Source: Coleofasciculaceae cyanobacterium RL_1_1 (lineage in GTDB: Bacteria; Cyanobacteriota; Cyanobacteriia; Cyanobacteriales; Geitlerinemataceae). From it: DNA of 39,883 nt. A program made the translations under genes and the position numbers. Shown one piece after another: positions 31,533 to 39,883 of the stretch (its first letter is position 1; each line of letters begins with the position of its first letter). The notes under the pieces are model-generated. The model made no database searches and was not told where the DNA came from. It saw only the letters and a program-made list of their open reading frames with translations. The stretch lies in the NCBI GenBank assembly GCA_012033105.1, contig JAAUPN010000006.1, positions 1 through 39,883 of the forward strand, given 5' to 3'.

Positions 31533-31586
31533 TGACGGTCATCGTCAGATCGCACGGTGAATGGGGCAATCTGACGATGACCGTCA
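31533..31586. repeat. 21-bp inverted repeat (long hairpin)
   Basis: The left arm 31533-31553 (TGACGGTCATCGTCAGATCGC without the first T is 20 bases) pairs with 31566-31586 over 21 positions with a single mismatch (C opposite A), around a 12-base loop. It is just upstream of the minus-strand gene at 31106-31510. No T tract is present on either strand, so an operator, an mRNA leader structure or a small mobile-element remnant are all possible. Confidence 0.75.
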
Positions 31587-32154
31587 CCAATTGCTATCGC
31601 TCCAGTGTTGCACGCTATTTTTTCAGGACGATCGAGTCCGTTAACAAAACACAGGCTTCTTTACGTAAGTCCTCGCATTCCAGCCAGAGCATGAAGAAGC
31701 GTATCGAAAATGACGGCAACGCACTACGGTCTACATTAATCGAATGGGATATCAGGGAAGGCGTATTCAGGACAACATCCGCCCTAAACCTGAGGACTCG
31801 TCCTCTTCACCAGTTTGGTAAAACCACGGTTCACACGACGGGGTGACCTGAATGCTTCGTTTTAGCACTGTACTAGTATGGGCTATACATCTTGCTGCCT
31901 TAATCCCACGCTTAAAATCACAAAATGTTACAAGCCCTTGTACAAATTTATCGTCTAGTCAGGTGGTGCTTGTTTATTCGTGAGCCTTCAGTCGATAATG
32001 ATGTCCGGGTGTCGTCGGCTCCAGCTCCAAATTGAGTAACCAGTATCCTAGGGTCTGCCTGCACGGGTGGACTTGTTCCTGATGATGATTCTGTGCGATC
32101 ACTTCTCTAGCCACCCGTCTCAGACCAACCGCGAAGCACCAATTATTCGAGCCT

Positions 32155-32173
32155 GTACACCTCTCGTACACCT
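32155..32173 (+). promoter_or_regulatory. Direct repeat GTACACCT-N3-GTACACCT upstream of response regulator
   Basis: Two identical 8-bp units start 11 bases apart and end 5 bases before the ATG at 32179. OmpR/PhoB-family regulators bind exactly such tandem repeats with 11-bp period (for example Pho boxes). A self-regulatory operator for the adjacent OmpR-type gene is therefore a reasonable inference. Confidence 0.5.
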
Positions 32174-32178
32174 GTGGT

Positions 32179-32898
32179 ATGACTCCTGCAAAAATTCTCG
32201 TTGTCGATGATGATGCGTCCGTCCGGAACTTAATCGATCGCTTCTTGAGCAAGCAGGACGATTATGTCGTAGAAGCTGCTGAAGATGGCAAGGCCGCTCT
32301 TGACTATTTTGCTCGATTTAATCCGGACTTGGTCATTCTTGATGTTAATTTGCCCGACACGACGGGCTTTCAGCTTTGCCAAGAGATGCAGAGCAAGACC
32401 GACGTTTACATCATGATGTTGACGAGCCGCAGTGACGAAGAGGACGTGGTGCGTGGCTTTCAGAAGGGTGCGGACGATTACCTGACCAAGCCATTTAGCC
32501 TGGTTGAGCTTGGGGCACGGGTCGGAGCTGCCTTAAAACGTCGTCGTCGGGCAATTCCCATTAAAACGAGTGGCTTGGCCTTTGGTGACCTGACGATCGA
32601 GAGCGATAGTCGCATCGTGATGCTTGCCGGTGAACCCGTAGCTCTGACAGCCCTTGAATTTGACTTGCTTCACTTCCTAGCGAGTCATCCCAATAGAGTG
32701 TGGCGACGATCAGAGTTGCTCCAGGAGGTTTGGGATTATGACTATGTGGGCGATCAGCGCGTGGTTGATGTGCATATCGGTCAGATTCGCCGCAAGATTG
32801 AAACCGTGTCGAACAAGCCCTCGCTGATTCAAACCGTGCGCGGTGTGGGCTATAAATTTGAAGCGTCGTCATTACCGGATCAAAGTGAAGCCTCCTAA
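32179..32898 (+). CDS. OmpR/PhoB-family response regulator
   Basis: A 239-residue two-component DNA-binding regulator. The receiver domain has the acidic pocket VVDDD (~8-12), the phospho-accepting Asp in VILDVNLPD (~55), the MLTSR Thr/Ser switch and the conserved Lys in DDYLTKPF. The C-terminal winged helix (~135-230) is typical of OmpR (LTALEFDLLHFLASHPNRVWRR, then VDVHIGQIRRKI and VRGVGYKF). No histidine kinase is next to it. The receiver differs from RpaA and RpaB, so I give no symbol. The HcyBio gene follows after ~36 bases on the same strand. The direct repeat just upstream may bind the protein itself. Confidence 0.92.
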   Translation: MTPAKILVVDDDASVRNLIDRFLSKQDDYVVEAAEDGKAALDYFARFNPDLVILDVNLPDTTGFQLCQEMQSKTDVYIMMLTSRSDEEDVVRGFQKGADDYLTKPFSLVELGARVGAALKRRRRAIPIKTSGLAFGDLTIESDSRIVMLAGEPVALTALEFDLLHFLASHPNRVWRRSELLQEVWDYDYVGDQRVVDVHIGQIRRKIETVSNKPSLIQTVRGVGYKFEASSLPDQSEAS

Positions 32899-32934
32899 CC
32901 GACAGCCTCTGCTCGATTGCCACGGGTCACCGTT

Positions 32935-34128
32935 GTGAAAACCATTGCCGAAATTAACGAAAAAATCCAAGCGCGACGCGCCGTGGTTTGGACAGCGGAG
33001 GAGTTAAAAGCTCGTGTTGCGGATCGATCGCCTGCCGAGATTGTTCGCGAGGTGGATGTGGTCACAACGGGGACTTTCGAGCCGGTTGAGTCGAGCGGTG
33101 CGATTCTCAATATCGGCCACACCGATCCACCGATCAAGCTTCGTCAGTGCTGGCTCGATGGCGTTCCGGCCTATTCGGGGTTTGGGGCGGTGGACTTGTA
33201 TTTGGGGTCAACAGAACCGGTCGATGCGAGTGATATGGAGGATGCCCAGGCGCAGATGCGCGGTGGCGGTCATGTGATTGCGGATCTGATTGCGGGGAAG
33301 TCGATCGCGCTGCGGGCGCTCGGTCATGTGACGGACTGTTACCCGCGTGCGTCCTTTGAAACGACGATTGATCGCGATCAAATCAATCAGTTTTATCTCT
33401 TCAACCCACGCAGCCTCTATCAAAATTTTATTGTCGGCGTGAATGCGGGCGATCGTCCTCTCTATACCTATCTCGGTCCCCTGCAACCGCAGCTCGGCAA
33501 CGCGGTCTATGCCTGTCCGGGCGCGATTTCCCCCCTCCTTAATGATCCCGAATTGAATGTGATTGGCATCGGTACACGGGTGTTTCTCGGCGGTGGCATC
33601 GGCTATGTCACAGGCGAGGGAACGCAGCATTTCCCACTCCAGAAGCGTCTCCCCAACCAAACACCAATCGGCCCGGCGGCGACATTGGCGCTTAGTGGTG
33701 ATGCGAAACAGATGAATCCGGAGTGGGTGCGCGGCTGTTATTTTCATAACTACGGGCCATCGCTCATGCTGGGGATGGGAGTACCGTTGCCGGTGTTGAA
33801 TGAGGAGGTGGTGCGACGGTGTGCGGTGCGAGATGATGAGATTGTAGCGCCGGTGATGGATTTTTCGATTCCGCGTCGGGTGCGTCCGACGTTTGGGCTG
33901 GTGAGTTACGCGCAGCTTAAGACGGGCAAGATGACGATCGAGGGACAGACGGTGCGGGTGGCGCCCCTGGCGAGTATTGCGCGATCGCGGCTGGTGGCGG
34001 AGGAGCTGAAGGGGTGGATTGAGGCGGGTGAGTTTTTGTTGACGGAGCCGGTGGCGTCGATTCCGCGCGATCGGGCGTTTATGCCGCAGGATTCGTGGGG
34101 GGCGGGGTCGGATCTGACGGGGTTGTAG
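32935..34128 (+). CDS. HcyBio (homocysteine biosynthesis, DUF39) family protein
   Basis: A ~397-residue protein of the HcyBio/DUF39 family, first linked genetically to homocysteine formation from aspartate semialdehyde and sulfide in methanogens. The N-terminus (VKTIAEINEKIQARRAVVWTAEEL), the VDVVTTGTFEPVESSGA segment and the late FLGGGIGYVTGEGTQH are typical. No CBS or ferredoxin domain is attached, unlike the archaeal forms. I favour GTG 32935 over a TTG at 32917 because the family's MRTIAEINEKI-like start begins there. The role in cyanobacteria is not proven. Confidence 0.87.
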   Translation: MKTIAEINEKIQARRAVVWTAEELKARVADRSPAEIVREVDVVTTGTFEPVESSGAILNIGHTDPPIKLRQCWLDGVPAYSGFGAVDLYLGSTEPVDASDMEDAQAQMRGGGHVIADLIAGKSIALRALGHVTDCYPRASFETTIDRDQINQFYLFNPRSLYQNFIVGVNAGDRPLYTYLGPLQPQLGNAVYACPGAISPLLNDPELNVIGIGTRVFLGGGIGYVTGEGTQHFPLQKRLPNQTPIGPAATLALSGDAKQMNPEWVRGCYFHNYGPSLMLGMGVPLPVLNEEVVRRCAVRDDEIVAPVMDFSIPRRVRPTFGLVSYAQLKTGKMTIEGQTVRVAPLASIARSRLVAEELKGWIEAGEFLLTEPVASIPRDRAFMPQDSWGAGSDLTGL

Positions 34129-34204
34129 TGTGTGGGGTGATGCTTTAGTGGTGGTGTCGTGATTTGAGAGGGTGGTTCATGAGCAGGCGATCGGTTCCCA
34201 TCGA

Positions 34205-34229
34205 CACCACCCCAGGGTCTGAGGTGGTG
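34205..34229. terminator. Hairpin between convergent genes
   Basis: CACCACC pairs with GGTGGTG and, after one mismatch, CAG with CTG around GGT. It lies between the HcyBio gene (plus, ends 34128) and the secreted protein gene (minus, ends 34280). It lacks a T run, so terminator activity is only likely by position. Confidence 0.45.
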
Positions 34230-34279
34230 AGTACGACATCATCACACGAGGTATCGAGATCACCCATCCTGTTAATGGG

Positions 34280-35005
34280 TCAGGTTAACGACTCGCAGGA
34301 ACCCAGGTTACGATCGTTGCGATACTGCTCAAACGAATCCTGAAAGCCCAGAGCATTGAGCGCTGTGTCGTTGACTTGCTCGAATAAATCATCCAGTAGA
34401 CAAATCGCATCCAGGCTATCTGGATTATTCACCAACTCCAGATCGAGTAAATCGATCGCATCACCGATCAGATCTTGGTCGGCCAAAAGCTTAACCTGGC
34501 TGTTGAGGAGTGTGCCGCGATCGTTGGGATCGGCGATCGTTTCCAGGCGTCGTAACTCTGCCTCGATCATCTCTCGCTGATCATCCGAGATGGTGTAAAA
34601 GGTGGTGGTCTGTACGTTATCACTGCGATCAGATTGCTGTGATCGAGTGGTAACGGTCAGCGTATACTCGGTTTCCGGAGCGAGCGGCGCACCACTATAT
34701 GTCGCCTCCGTTCCCTCGACTTCCACTTGCCAAAAAACGCCACGACCCCGACTAGCTAGGCTGACAGTATAGGAATCAGCGGTCTGAACCCGCGCCCACT
34801 GAAACCGGGGAGTCTGATCCAGTACGTCAGAATTTCGGGGCGAAATGATGTAGGGGGCATTCGCGTCGATCGTCGGGCGTGGGCCGTTATTGGGGGGATC
34901 GGTTTCGGCGAAAGTGGGGCGGGGGGTGATGCCGAAGAGCAACACTGAGGCCAGCGCCAAGAGGACGGAGGAGGGCAAGATGAACAAGCTTGAGAGTTGA
35001 AACAT
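34280..35005 (-). CDS. Secreted Ig/FN3-like protein partnered with CHAT gene
   Basis: 241 residues. A signal peptide covers ~1-33 (FILPSSVLLALASVLLFG, cleavage near TFAET). A single Ig/FN3-like beta domain spans ~50-140 (YIISPRNSDVLDQTPRFQWARV, FWQVEVEGTEATYSG, PLAPETEYTLTVTT). The C-terminal ~100 residues form a helical hairpin region that looks TPR-like (MIEAELRRLETIADPNDRG, AIDLLDLELVNNPDSLDAICLLDDLFEQ in pieces). The function is unknown. It starts 40 bases after the CHAT gene on the same strand, so the two are probably one operon and could interact outside the membrane. Confidence 0.75.
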   Translation of the reverse strand: MFQLSSLFILPSSVLLALASVLLFGITPRPTFAETDPPNNGPRPTIDANAPYIISPRNSDVLDQTPRFQWARVQTADSYTVSLASRGRGVFWQVEVEGTEATYSGAPLAPETEYTLTVTTRSQQSDRSDNVQTTTFYTISDDQREMIEAELRRLETIADPNDRGTLLNSQVKLLADQDLIGDAIDLLDLELVNNPDSLDAICLLDDLFEQVNDTALNALGFQDSFEQYRNDRNLGSCESLT

Positions 35006-35045
35006 GGTGATTCCTGACAGTAGATCCGCTGAATAAAAGAGACGA

Positions 35046-37147
35046 TTACGGGTGAACAGCTTCGATCGCCATCAGATCGCCGCTTTTGGGAGGGTGCTTT
35101 TGAGCCAATTCCCGCTCGGCTTCGCGATGCCACTGCTGGACTTCGGGATAATAGTCCGATGCATTTTGTAAGCAATCTGCCCAATGTTCCAACGCCTCTG
35201 GATGGCGATCGAGCTGCTTTAAAGTCTTCGCCAGTAAACAGCTCGATTTACCGTTATCGGGCTGATATTGTAATGATTCTTTGAGTTTTTGCTCGGCAGT
35301 ACTGTATTCTTGCTCCTCGTAAAACAACTGTCCCCAATTTTTTAAATTCGCCGCTGTATAGATTCGGTTGTCATTTGGGATCAGGTAGTCACAGTGGCTG
35401 AGGGTCATATGGGCTGCGGGATAGTCGCGATCGAGCATCGTTTGCAGTAGCCCCAAATTGGTGCAGCCTCCGCCATGTTCTAGATCTTTCGATCGCGTGT
35501 AATACTCCCGAGCCGTTTCGATGTCGCCTGCATCTTCGTAGAGACTGCCGCGAAACATTAAGGCTTCACCATTCCACGGATTAAGACGAATCGCCCAGTC
35601 AAAGAAAAACTTCGCCCGCTTCATCGCCTCGTCTCGCTCATCTGGCAGCATTTGCTGGGCTTCCTGTCCCCGATCCGTCAAAAAATCCGACCCGACTGAG
35701 CTGATCACCGGTAGCGCCATACAGGCCGCCGCGATCGCCGCTGCGCGATACCGCATTCGGTTTCGCCCGGGTGAGTGAGTGGGGGAGGGTGACGATAAGC
35801 TAGGTGACGATGCGGCTAGGGTCGAGCTAGAGGAAGACTCTACGGAATGGAGTGAGGTGGCATCCGACTCGATCGACACCGGTTCGGCGGATTGTATCAA
35901 ATCTGACCAGTAGAGTAATCTGGTATAGGGTTGCTGTACGATCACCGGGAGCCACGACGGACAGGGCAGTCGATCGCGAAAAACATGCAGCTTTTCCCGT
36001 GCGTTACGAACCGCTTCCGGTAGCGATAGATTTTCGCGGATAAAGGCATTGAGAAAATGCCGCAGAAAATGCTGCGCGACCCCATCAGCGATCGCATCGC
36101 GCATGACGATCGTGAAGGGAATCTGGCGATCGTCGAGACCCTTCGCCAATCCCAACCCATCACAGGAATTAAAAATGGCGAGTTTGAGGCCGTTTTCGAG
36201 CGCTCGTCGAAGACCATGCCACAAATCATTCACCGTGAGGTAACCCCCGTGAGCATTGAGTAAGATCTTGGCTTCGTCAGTTTGGCTGGTGCTATGTCCC
36301 GCAAAAAAGATGATATCCCAACCTTGATCCCACAGTTGATCGTTCACGTCCTCACGATTCGGCGCATTCAAAAAACGATATCCGCTCCCGATTCCTGCTG
36401 GATTGCCTGAAAAAACTGCCGATCGGCATCCGTATTGATCCCCTCACAGTTGCCCAAAATCACCAAAATCCGCACCCGATCGCGACGTGGCGACTCACCG
36501 AGCGGGAGCTGATTTCCCATCAAATTCCCATAACTCGGCTCCACTTTGGGGCGATCGCGGAACAGCGACCACTCCTGCCATGGCAACCGCCGCACCTCCA
36601 AATCATCATGCTGAATCACAAACAGAGATGGCTCCTCGATCCGTAGCTCATCCCGCGCTCTGAGGGTTAAGTCACGAAACGTCGGTGATGCATCCAGCCA
36701 CGCCTGAAACCGTTGACGTAGCTCAATTTCTGACTGGTCGCACTGTTCCTTCAGCGCCTGACGGGTTTTGCGCAGCGCTTTGGGATGAATCGCCCGCATG
36801 TCCCCAAGGGCGTCGGGTGGTATGGGGTTGGGCTGGCGATCGGGTTTTGGGTCAGGCGTGTTGGATTCGGATGATTCGGGCGATTCAGGTGATTCGGATG
36901 ATTCGGATGATTCAACGACACTTCGATCCAAATGCTCTAACAGTAGCGATCGCGTCCGCTGCACCACCAGCGATCGATAGTTTTCATCCCAATGTTGCTT
37001 GATGCAGTCGTGCAGATCCGGCGCGGGTTCGAGCGTGGCGGTCAATCTCACCAGCGGATCGCGGTCAATCTCCCCGATCGTCAGCTCCACCCGTAGCCCC
37101 GTACGAGCCAAGTCGCCATCACATTTCAGTATTGCGCGTTTTACCAT
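35046..37147 (-). CDS. CHAT-domain caspase-like protein with TM segment and TPRs (frameshifted)
   Basis: ~700 residues after repair. Residues 1-~255 hold the N-terminal part of a CHAT (caspase HetF-associated) peptidase module (LPWQEWSLF, RVRILVILGNCEGINTDADRQFF). The catalytic His is in FFAGHS (~285) and the Cys in AIFNSCDG (~329). A Ser-rich linker and one membrane helix (YRAAAIAAACMALPVISSVG, ~468-490) lead to TPR-like repeats (NPWNGEALMFRGSLYEDAGD, AREYYTRSKDLEHGGG, AEQKLKESLQYQPDNGKS). The two halves are in different frames; one T added to the run complementary to A6 at 36370-36375 joins them (DIVFLNAPNRED). ATG 37147 is preferred to 37261 because GAGGG lies before it. It is probably membrane-bound, with the CHAT domain inside and TPRs outside (inference). 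Confidence 0.85.
36864..36917. repeat. 9-bp tandem repeat (6 units) inside CHAT gene
   Basis: Six consecutive 9-base units of consensus GATTCGGAT, with variants in units 2, 3 and 6. On the coding (minus) strand they encode an SSESSESPESPESSES linker. Repeat number may vary between strains by replication slippage without breaking the frame. Confidence 0.85.
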
Positions 37148-38034
37148 TGAACCCTCGCTGCTATGAACAGTGGACGATCGTACTAAACTCCGGCGTATAT
37201 TCCAGGTGCTACATCCGATAAATGTAGAAACGATAACCCGTGGAACCCCATCCCCACCCAAAATTCCAGTCTCCTAGGCTACGACAAAACCTAGGATTAG
37301 TGAGGGGACTGATGGCATCATTTAGGAATTTACTTATTGATACTTATCAGGTCGCCGATACCAAATTTACTTGAGTCCACTTAAATTTACTTGAATTTGC
37401 GAAATGCACCGAATCGATGATTCTCGATTGTTCGACAAAATCCGACATGTCGGATTTTGTCGGGTCATTATTTTCTAGTGAATCGCCTTGCTTCAATCAT
37501 ATTTTTACATCATTTCATTTTCGTATTCCCGAAGCCTAGCCCTGTAAATTTACGAGCTTTTACTTTTGAATTGACGCTTAGTCTCAGAGGATTTACGTGC
37601 ATCCAACTTCCTGTCTGTGTTGATCTACGGGAATATCGAGCCGAGCCACATCGTCAAAACCTAGTGTACGGGAGTGCTTGATTAAAGATTTAGTGAAGTT
37701 TCCGGATTAGCTCCCTATTTGGTCAAAGCATTCGGCATCCTGGTTATACATCATTCGTGTTCGTCAAATTTAATGGGGTGAAATCATTCAATGGTTCCCA
37801 CAGATTTTAGGTTTTACCTGATTTTGATGGCGTTCAAATTATGGGATTTCGCCCCTAAGAGTTCACGACTAAAAATTTTTGATCGAGATTGTGCGATTTT
37901 TTTCGTAAATCGCTCAGGCTTGACCTGATAGCTCAGTTAGGTCAATCCAATCTCGATCCAATCTCGATTCAATACCCCCGTTCTCAACGTTTGCACTGTT
38001 TCTGTTCGCGTCGCATCTTCCAGGGTTTTCCGTC
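37148..38034. promoter_or_regulatory. 887-base divergent intergenic region, AT-rich, with palindrome
   Basis: It lies between the CHAT gene (minus) and the DUF4114 gene (plus). It contains three copies of AATTTACTT at 37328, 37364 and 37384, the 30-bp palindrome at 37433-37462, and generally lower GC than the genes around it. The open frames inside (for example 37457-37681 and 37889-38251) show no protein-like features. Confidence 0.5.
37433..37462. repeat. Perfect 30-bp palindrome
   Basis: CGACAAAATCCGACA is followed immediately by its exact reverse complement, with no loop. Such a site could bind a dimeric repressor. It is followed by GGGTCATTATTTTC, not a clear T run, so it is not an obvious terminator. 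Confidence 0.85.
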
Positions 38035-39883
38035 ATGGCTTTTATCGATCTCGGCTTGCTCACCACCTCCACCCAGCGTACCGATCAAGTTTCGACCCTG
38101 GAATCGACAGATGTGTTTCAGTTCAGCCTGGAGAGATCACGGGATGTTGTCTTCTCGTTGGGTGCAGATTTGGGCTGGACGGTTCGGGATCAAAGCGGCG
38201 CGATCGTTGCGGAACCAGGTGCAAATTATGACGGTGGAGAGGTTGCGCTGACGAACTTAGACGGCGGCATCCTGTATTCGCTGGAGGTTAGACGCACCGA
38301 TCGGGATCTGGACTATACCCTGGCGATCTCACCCGCTGCGAGTCCCTCGATCGACCCGCTCACAGGAGAAAATCCCGCCGATTCTGCCGACGGTGTGTTT
38401 ATCGTAGGGGCAAACGGACAGTTTGAGTTTGACTATGCTCTCGATGGTGGTCGCTATCAAGGTGAAGCGGGGATCGTGAGCCTGCGTGATTTGGATGATG
38501 TGGCGTGGGGATCGGTGGACTGGACGCGCGAAATCATCGATCGCGTCTTGTCCGATTCTGTGCTGGGCTATCGTCTGGTGAACGATCGGGTTGATAACCC
38601 CTGGATCGATTTGTTCCACAACGAAGCGGGAGAGTATCGCGGTAGTCAGATTCTTGAAATGACACCGGGAGATACGGTGGCGATCGTGCTGATCCCGAAC
38701 GGAACCTTTGCTGAGGTGCGCAACAATCCCGAAATCGGTGGTGATAAACGGCCTTTATTTTCGATCGCCACGGCCAACCCGGACGATGACTTTTACTTTG
38801 GTCAAATTGCGATTGCCGGTCGTGACATCTATGTCATGGAAGACAAGCGCATCGACCTGGGATCAGACCGGGACTATAACGATTTTGGTTTTCGGTTAAC
38901 GGGCGTGACGCCGCGTGGCATTGGCGCGATCGATGATTTAATTCAAATCGCTCCAGGTCAGGACGACTGGCGCACCCTCGTACCACGTTGGGATAACGTC
39001 GCGCCGATCGTTGAGTTTGATGTGACGGGGTTGGATCTGCGCGAGTTTCCACTGTCGGGGACGGTGAGCGATGGCAATGGTGTGTGGGATATTGACGGGT
39101 TGACGGCGGAGGTGATCGATGGGTCGGGTGCAGTGGTGCGGACGATCGCGATCAATCTGACGCCGAGTGGTGAGGGTCAGACGTTTTCGATTAATCGTGG
39201 TGTCGTTACAGATGGTTTGGAAGCGGGTGATTATCGTCTAACGTTGACGCCTCGCGATCGACGTGATGCGGGCGCGGCGATCGTGGCGATCGATCTCGTA
39301 ATTCCCAGTTCTAACTCAACGACTGATCCCGGTGGGAATTCCGATCCCGATCCTAATCCTGCTCCCGATCCAACCAATACCGCTCCAGCGGCTCCGGTTC
39401 TAGATGCATTGACGACCGCTTACGATCGCGGCACGACCCTAACCCTCTCCGGTCAAGTTTCCGACGCGGACGGCTGGGCGGATATTGACCGGATTGTGAT
39501 CGATCTGCTCGATCCGGCGGGTGAGTCGGTGCAGACCACTACGATCGACACACTAACGGCCAGTGATGCTGACACCGCTCAGTTTGCGGTGGAAATCGCG
39601 CTAGCCGCAACCTTGGCGGCGGGCAGTTATGGCTTGCGGGTTACGGCGATCGATGTCGCCGGTGCTACCAGTGCGATCACATCGCACAGCCTGACGGTAA
39701 CCATTCCCACATCCAATGTTGATCCCGTCAACGATCCCGATCCCCGCGATCCCGATCCCATCCAACGTCCCAACCTGCTAAAATTCGGCGCACTACCGCT
39801 CTACACCACCAACGAAACTCTGCGCTTTAGCAACGCCCGCGCCGCTGATCCTGACGGTTGGGACAATATCGCCCGGATCGATT
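38035..39883 (+). CDS. DUF4114-containing surface protein, 5' part (continues past right edge)
   Basis: From ATG 38035 the frame stays open to the window end, giving at least 616 residues. No signal peptide is seen (MAFIDLGLLTTSTQRTDQ), as is usual for type I secreted cyanobacterial proteins. An N-terminal pre-peptidase-like beta region (VFQFSLERSRDVVFSL) leads into a DUF4114 module around 115-300 (DGVFIVGANGQFEFDYALDGG, DDFYFGQIAIAG, then the signature MEDKRIDLGSDRDYNDFGF). A repeated beta domain follows (VSDGNGVWDIDGLTAEVIDGSG and VSDADGWADIDRIVIDLLDPAG), separated by Asp/Pro/Asn-rich linkers (DPDPNPAPDP). The Asp-rich sites suggest calcium binding. RTX repeats may follow outside the window. 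Confidence 0.87.
   Translation, partial: MAFIDLGLLTTSTQRTDQVSTLESTDVFQFSLERSRDVVFSLGADLGWTVRDQSGAIVAEPGANYDGGEVALTNLDGGILYSLEVRRTDRDLDYTLAISPAASPSIDPLTGENPADSADGVFIVGANGQFEFDYALDGGRYQGEAGIVSLRDLDDVAWGSVDWTREIIDRVLSDSVLGYRLVNDRVDNPWIDLFHNEAGEYRGSQILEMTPGDTVAIVLIPNGTFAEVRNNPEIGGDKRPLFSIATANPDDDFYFGQIAIAGRDIYVMEDKRIDLGSDRDYNDFGFRLTGVTPRGIGAIDDLIQIAPGQDDWRTLVPRWDNVAPIVEFDVTGLDLREFPLSGTVSDGNGVWDIDGLTAEVIDGSGAVVRTIAINLTPSGEGQTFSINRGVVTDGLEAGDYRLTLTPRDRRDAGAAIVAIDLVIPSSNSTTDPGGNSDPDPNPAPDPTNTAPAAPVLDALTTAYDRGTTLTLSGQVSDADGWADIDRIVIDLLDPAGESVQTTTIDTLTASDADTAQFAVEIALAATLAAGSYGLRVTAIDVAGATSAITSHSLTVTIPTSNVDPVNDPDPRDPDPIQRPNLLKFGALPLYTTNETLRFSNARAADPDGWDNIARID

Larger units (their letters stand above)
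31511..32178. other. 668-base intergenic stretch with hairpins and a direct repeat
   Basis: It holds the divergent 5' regions of the small conserved protein (minus) and the response regulator (plus). Contents are the 21-bp hairpin at 31533-31586, a perfect GAGGAC/GTCCTC hairpin with a 2-base loop at 31792-31805, and the 8-bp direct repeat at 32155-32173. An open frame at 31532-31846 (104 residues) has no recognisable protein features, so I treat it as non-coding. Confidence 0.5.

Noticed and set aside
31532-31846. 104-residue open frame on plus
   Set aside because: It starts inside the long hairpin, has no ribosome binding site or recognisable domain, and overlaps another hairpin.
32179-32898. 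Assignment of the response regulator as RpaA or RpaB
   Set aside because: The receiver sequence (VVDDDASVRNLIDRF, DVNLPDTTGFQL) differs from what I recall of both proteins.
36864-36917. Short tandem repeat as a CRISPR-like array
   Set aside because: Units are 9 bases with no spacers and are in frame with a Ser/Glu linker of the CHAT protein.

Overview
The window is cyanobacterial chromosome. The octamer GCGATCGC (HIP1) is scattered throughout. It carries the CpcT/CpeT-type bilin lyase family, a single-helix high-light-inducible protein, the NADPH-thioredoxin reductase/thioredoxin fusion (NTRC), cyanobacterial-type Hfq, glycogen branching enzyme with an extra N-terminal domain, and an aa3-type cytochrome oxidase cluster. 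No plasmid, phage, insertion sequence or CRISPR array was recognised. The genus cannot be named from sequence alone.

Layout. Positions 1-364 are the 3' end of an RTX (calcium-repeat) secreted protein. Positions 638-4035 hold a two-gene unit: a winged-helix-like protein and a large P-loop ATPase, each with a frameshift. A tRNA-Met (4054-4127, minus) and a 650-base non-coding stretch with three stem-loops follow. hpnH (minus) and the NTRC fusion (plus) diverge around 5.9 kb. From 7.6 to 10.7 kb the minus strand carries a stomatin-like SPFH protein, a ComFB-like protein, a secreted M23 peptidase and hfq. A CpcT-like lyase (plus) meets a class III alcohol dehydrogenase (minus) tail to tail at 11.5 kb. 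The respiratory cluster spans 12.7-19.1 kb: ctaC-ctaD-ctaE on minus, ctaA and ctaB on plus, diverging from a roughly 580-base intergenic region. Then come a small hli gene, a DUF4230/NTF2-like pair (minus), murG, a PMT-family glycosyltransferase, a very large secreted nuclease (LTD, Calx-beta, EEP nuclease, RTX), glgB, a small conserved protein, an OmpR-type response regulator with a HcyBio-family gene, a CHAT protease-like/TPR membrane protein with a secreted partner (minus), and finally a DUF4114 surface protein that runs off the right end.

How the genes work together. ctaA and ctaB convert heme B to heme O and heme A for the oxidase encoded by ctaCDE, so 12.7-19.1 kb is one functional module. 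NTRC, hli and the CpcT-like protein are consistent with an oxygenic phototroph. The RTX, nuclease and DUF4114 proteins suggest an investment in type I or surface secretion.

The most striking signal is a set of frameshifts in otherwise well-formed genes. Five of them (positions 1423, 3093, 18470, 26818, 26907) are each repaired by adding one C directly after a GCGATCGC octamer. Two more are one-base shortfalls in homopolymers (C run in glgB, A run in the CHAT gene). This looks like a motif-specific sequencing error at a methylated HIP1 site, or else real HIP1-edge mutation. Annotations below give the repaired genes. The best candidates for undescribed biology are the wHTH/P-loop ATPase pair, the CHAT-TM-TPR/secreted-protein pair, and an 8-bp direct repeat with 11-bp period just upstream of the response regulator start.
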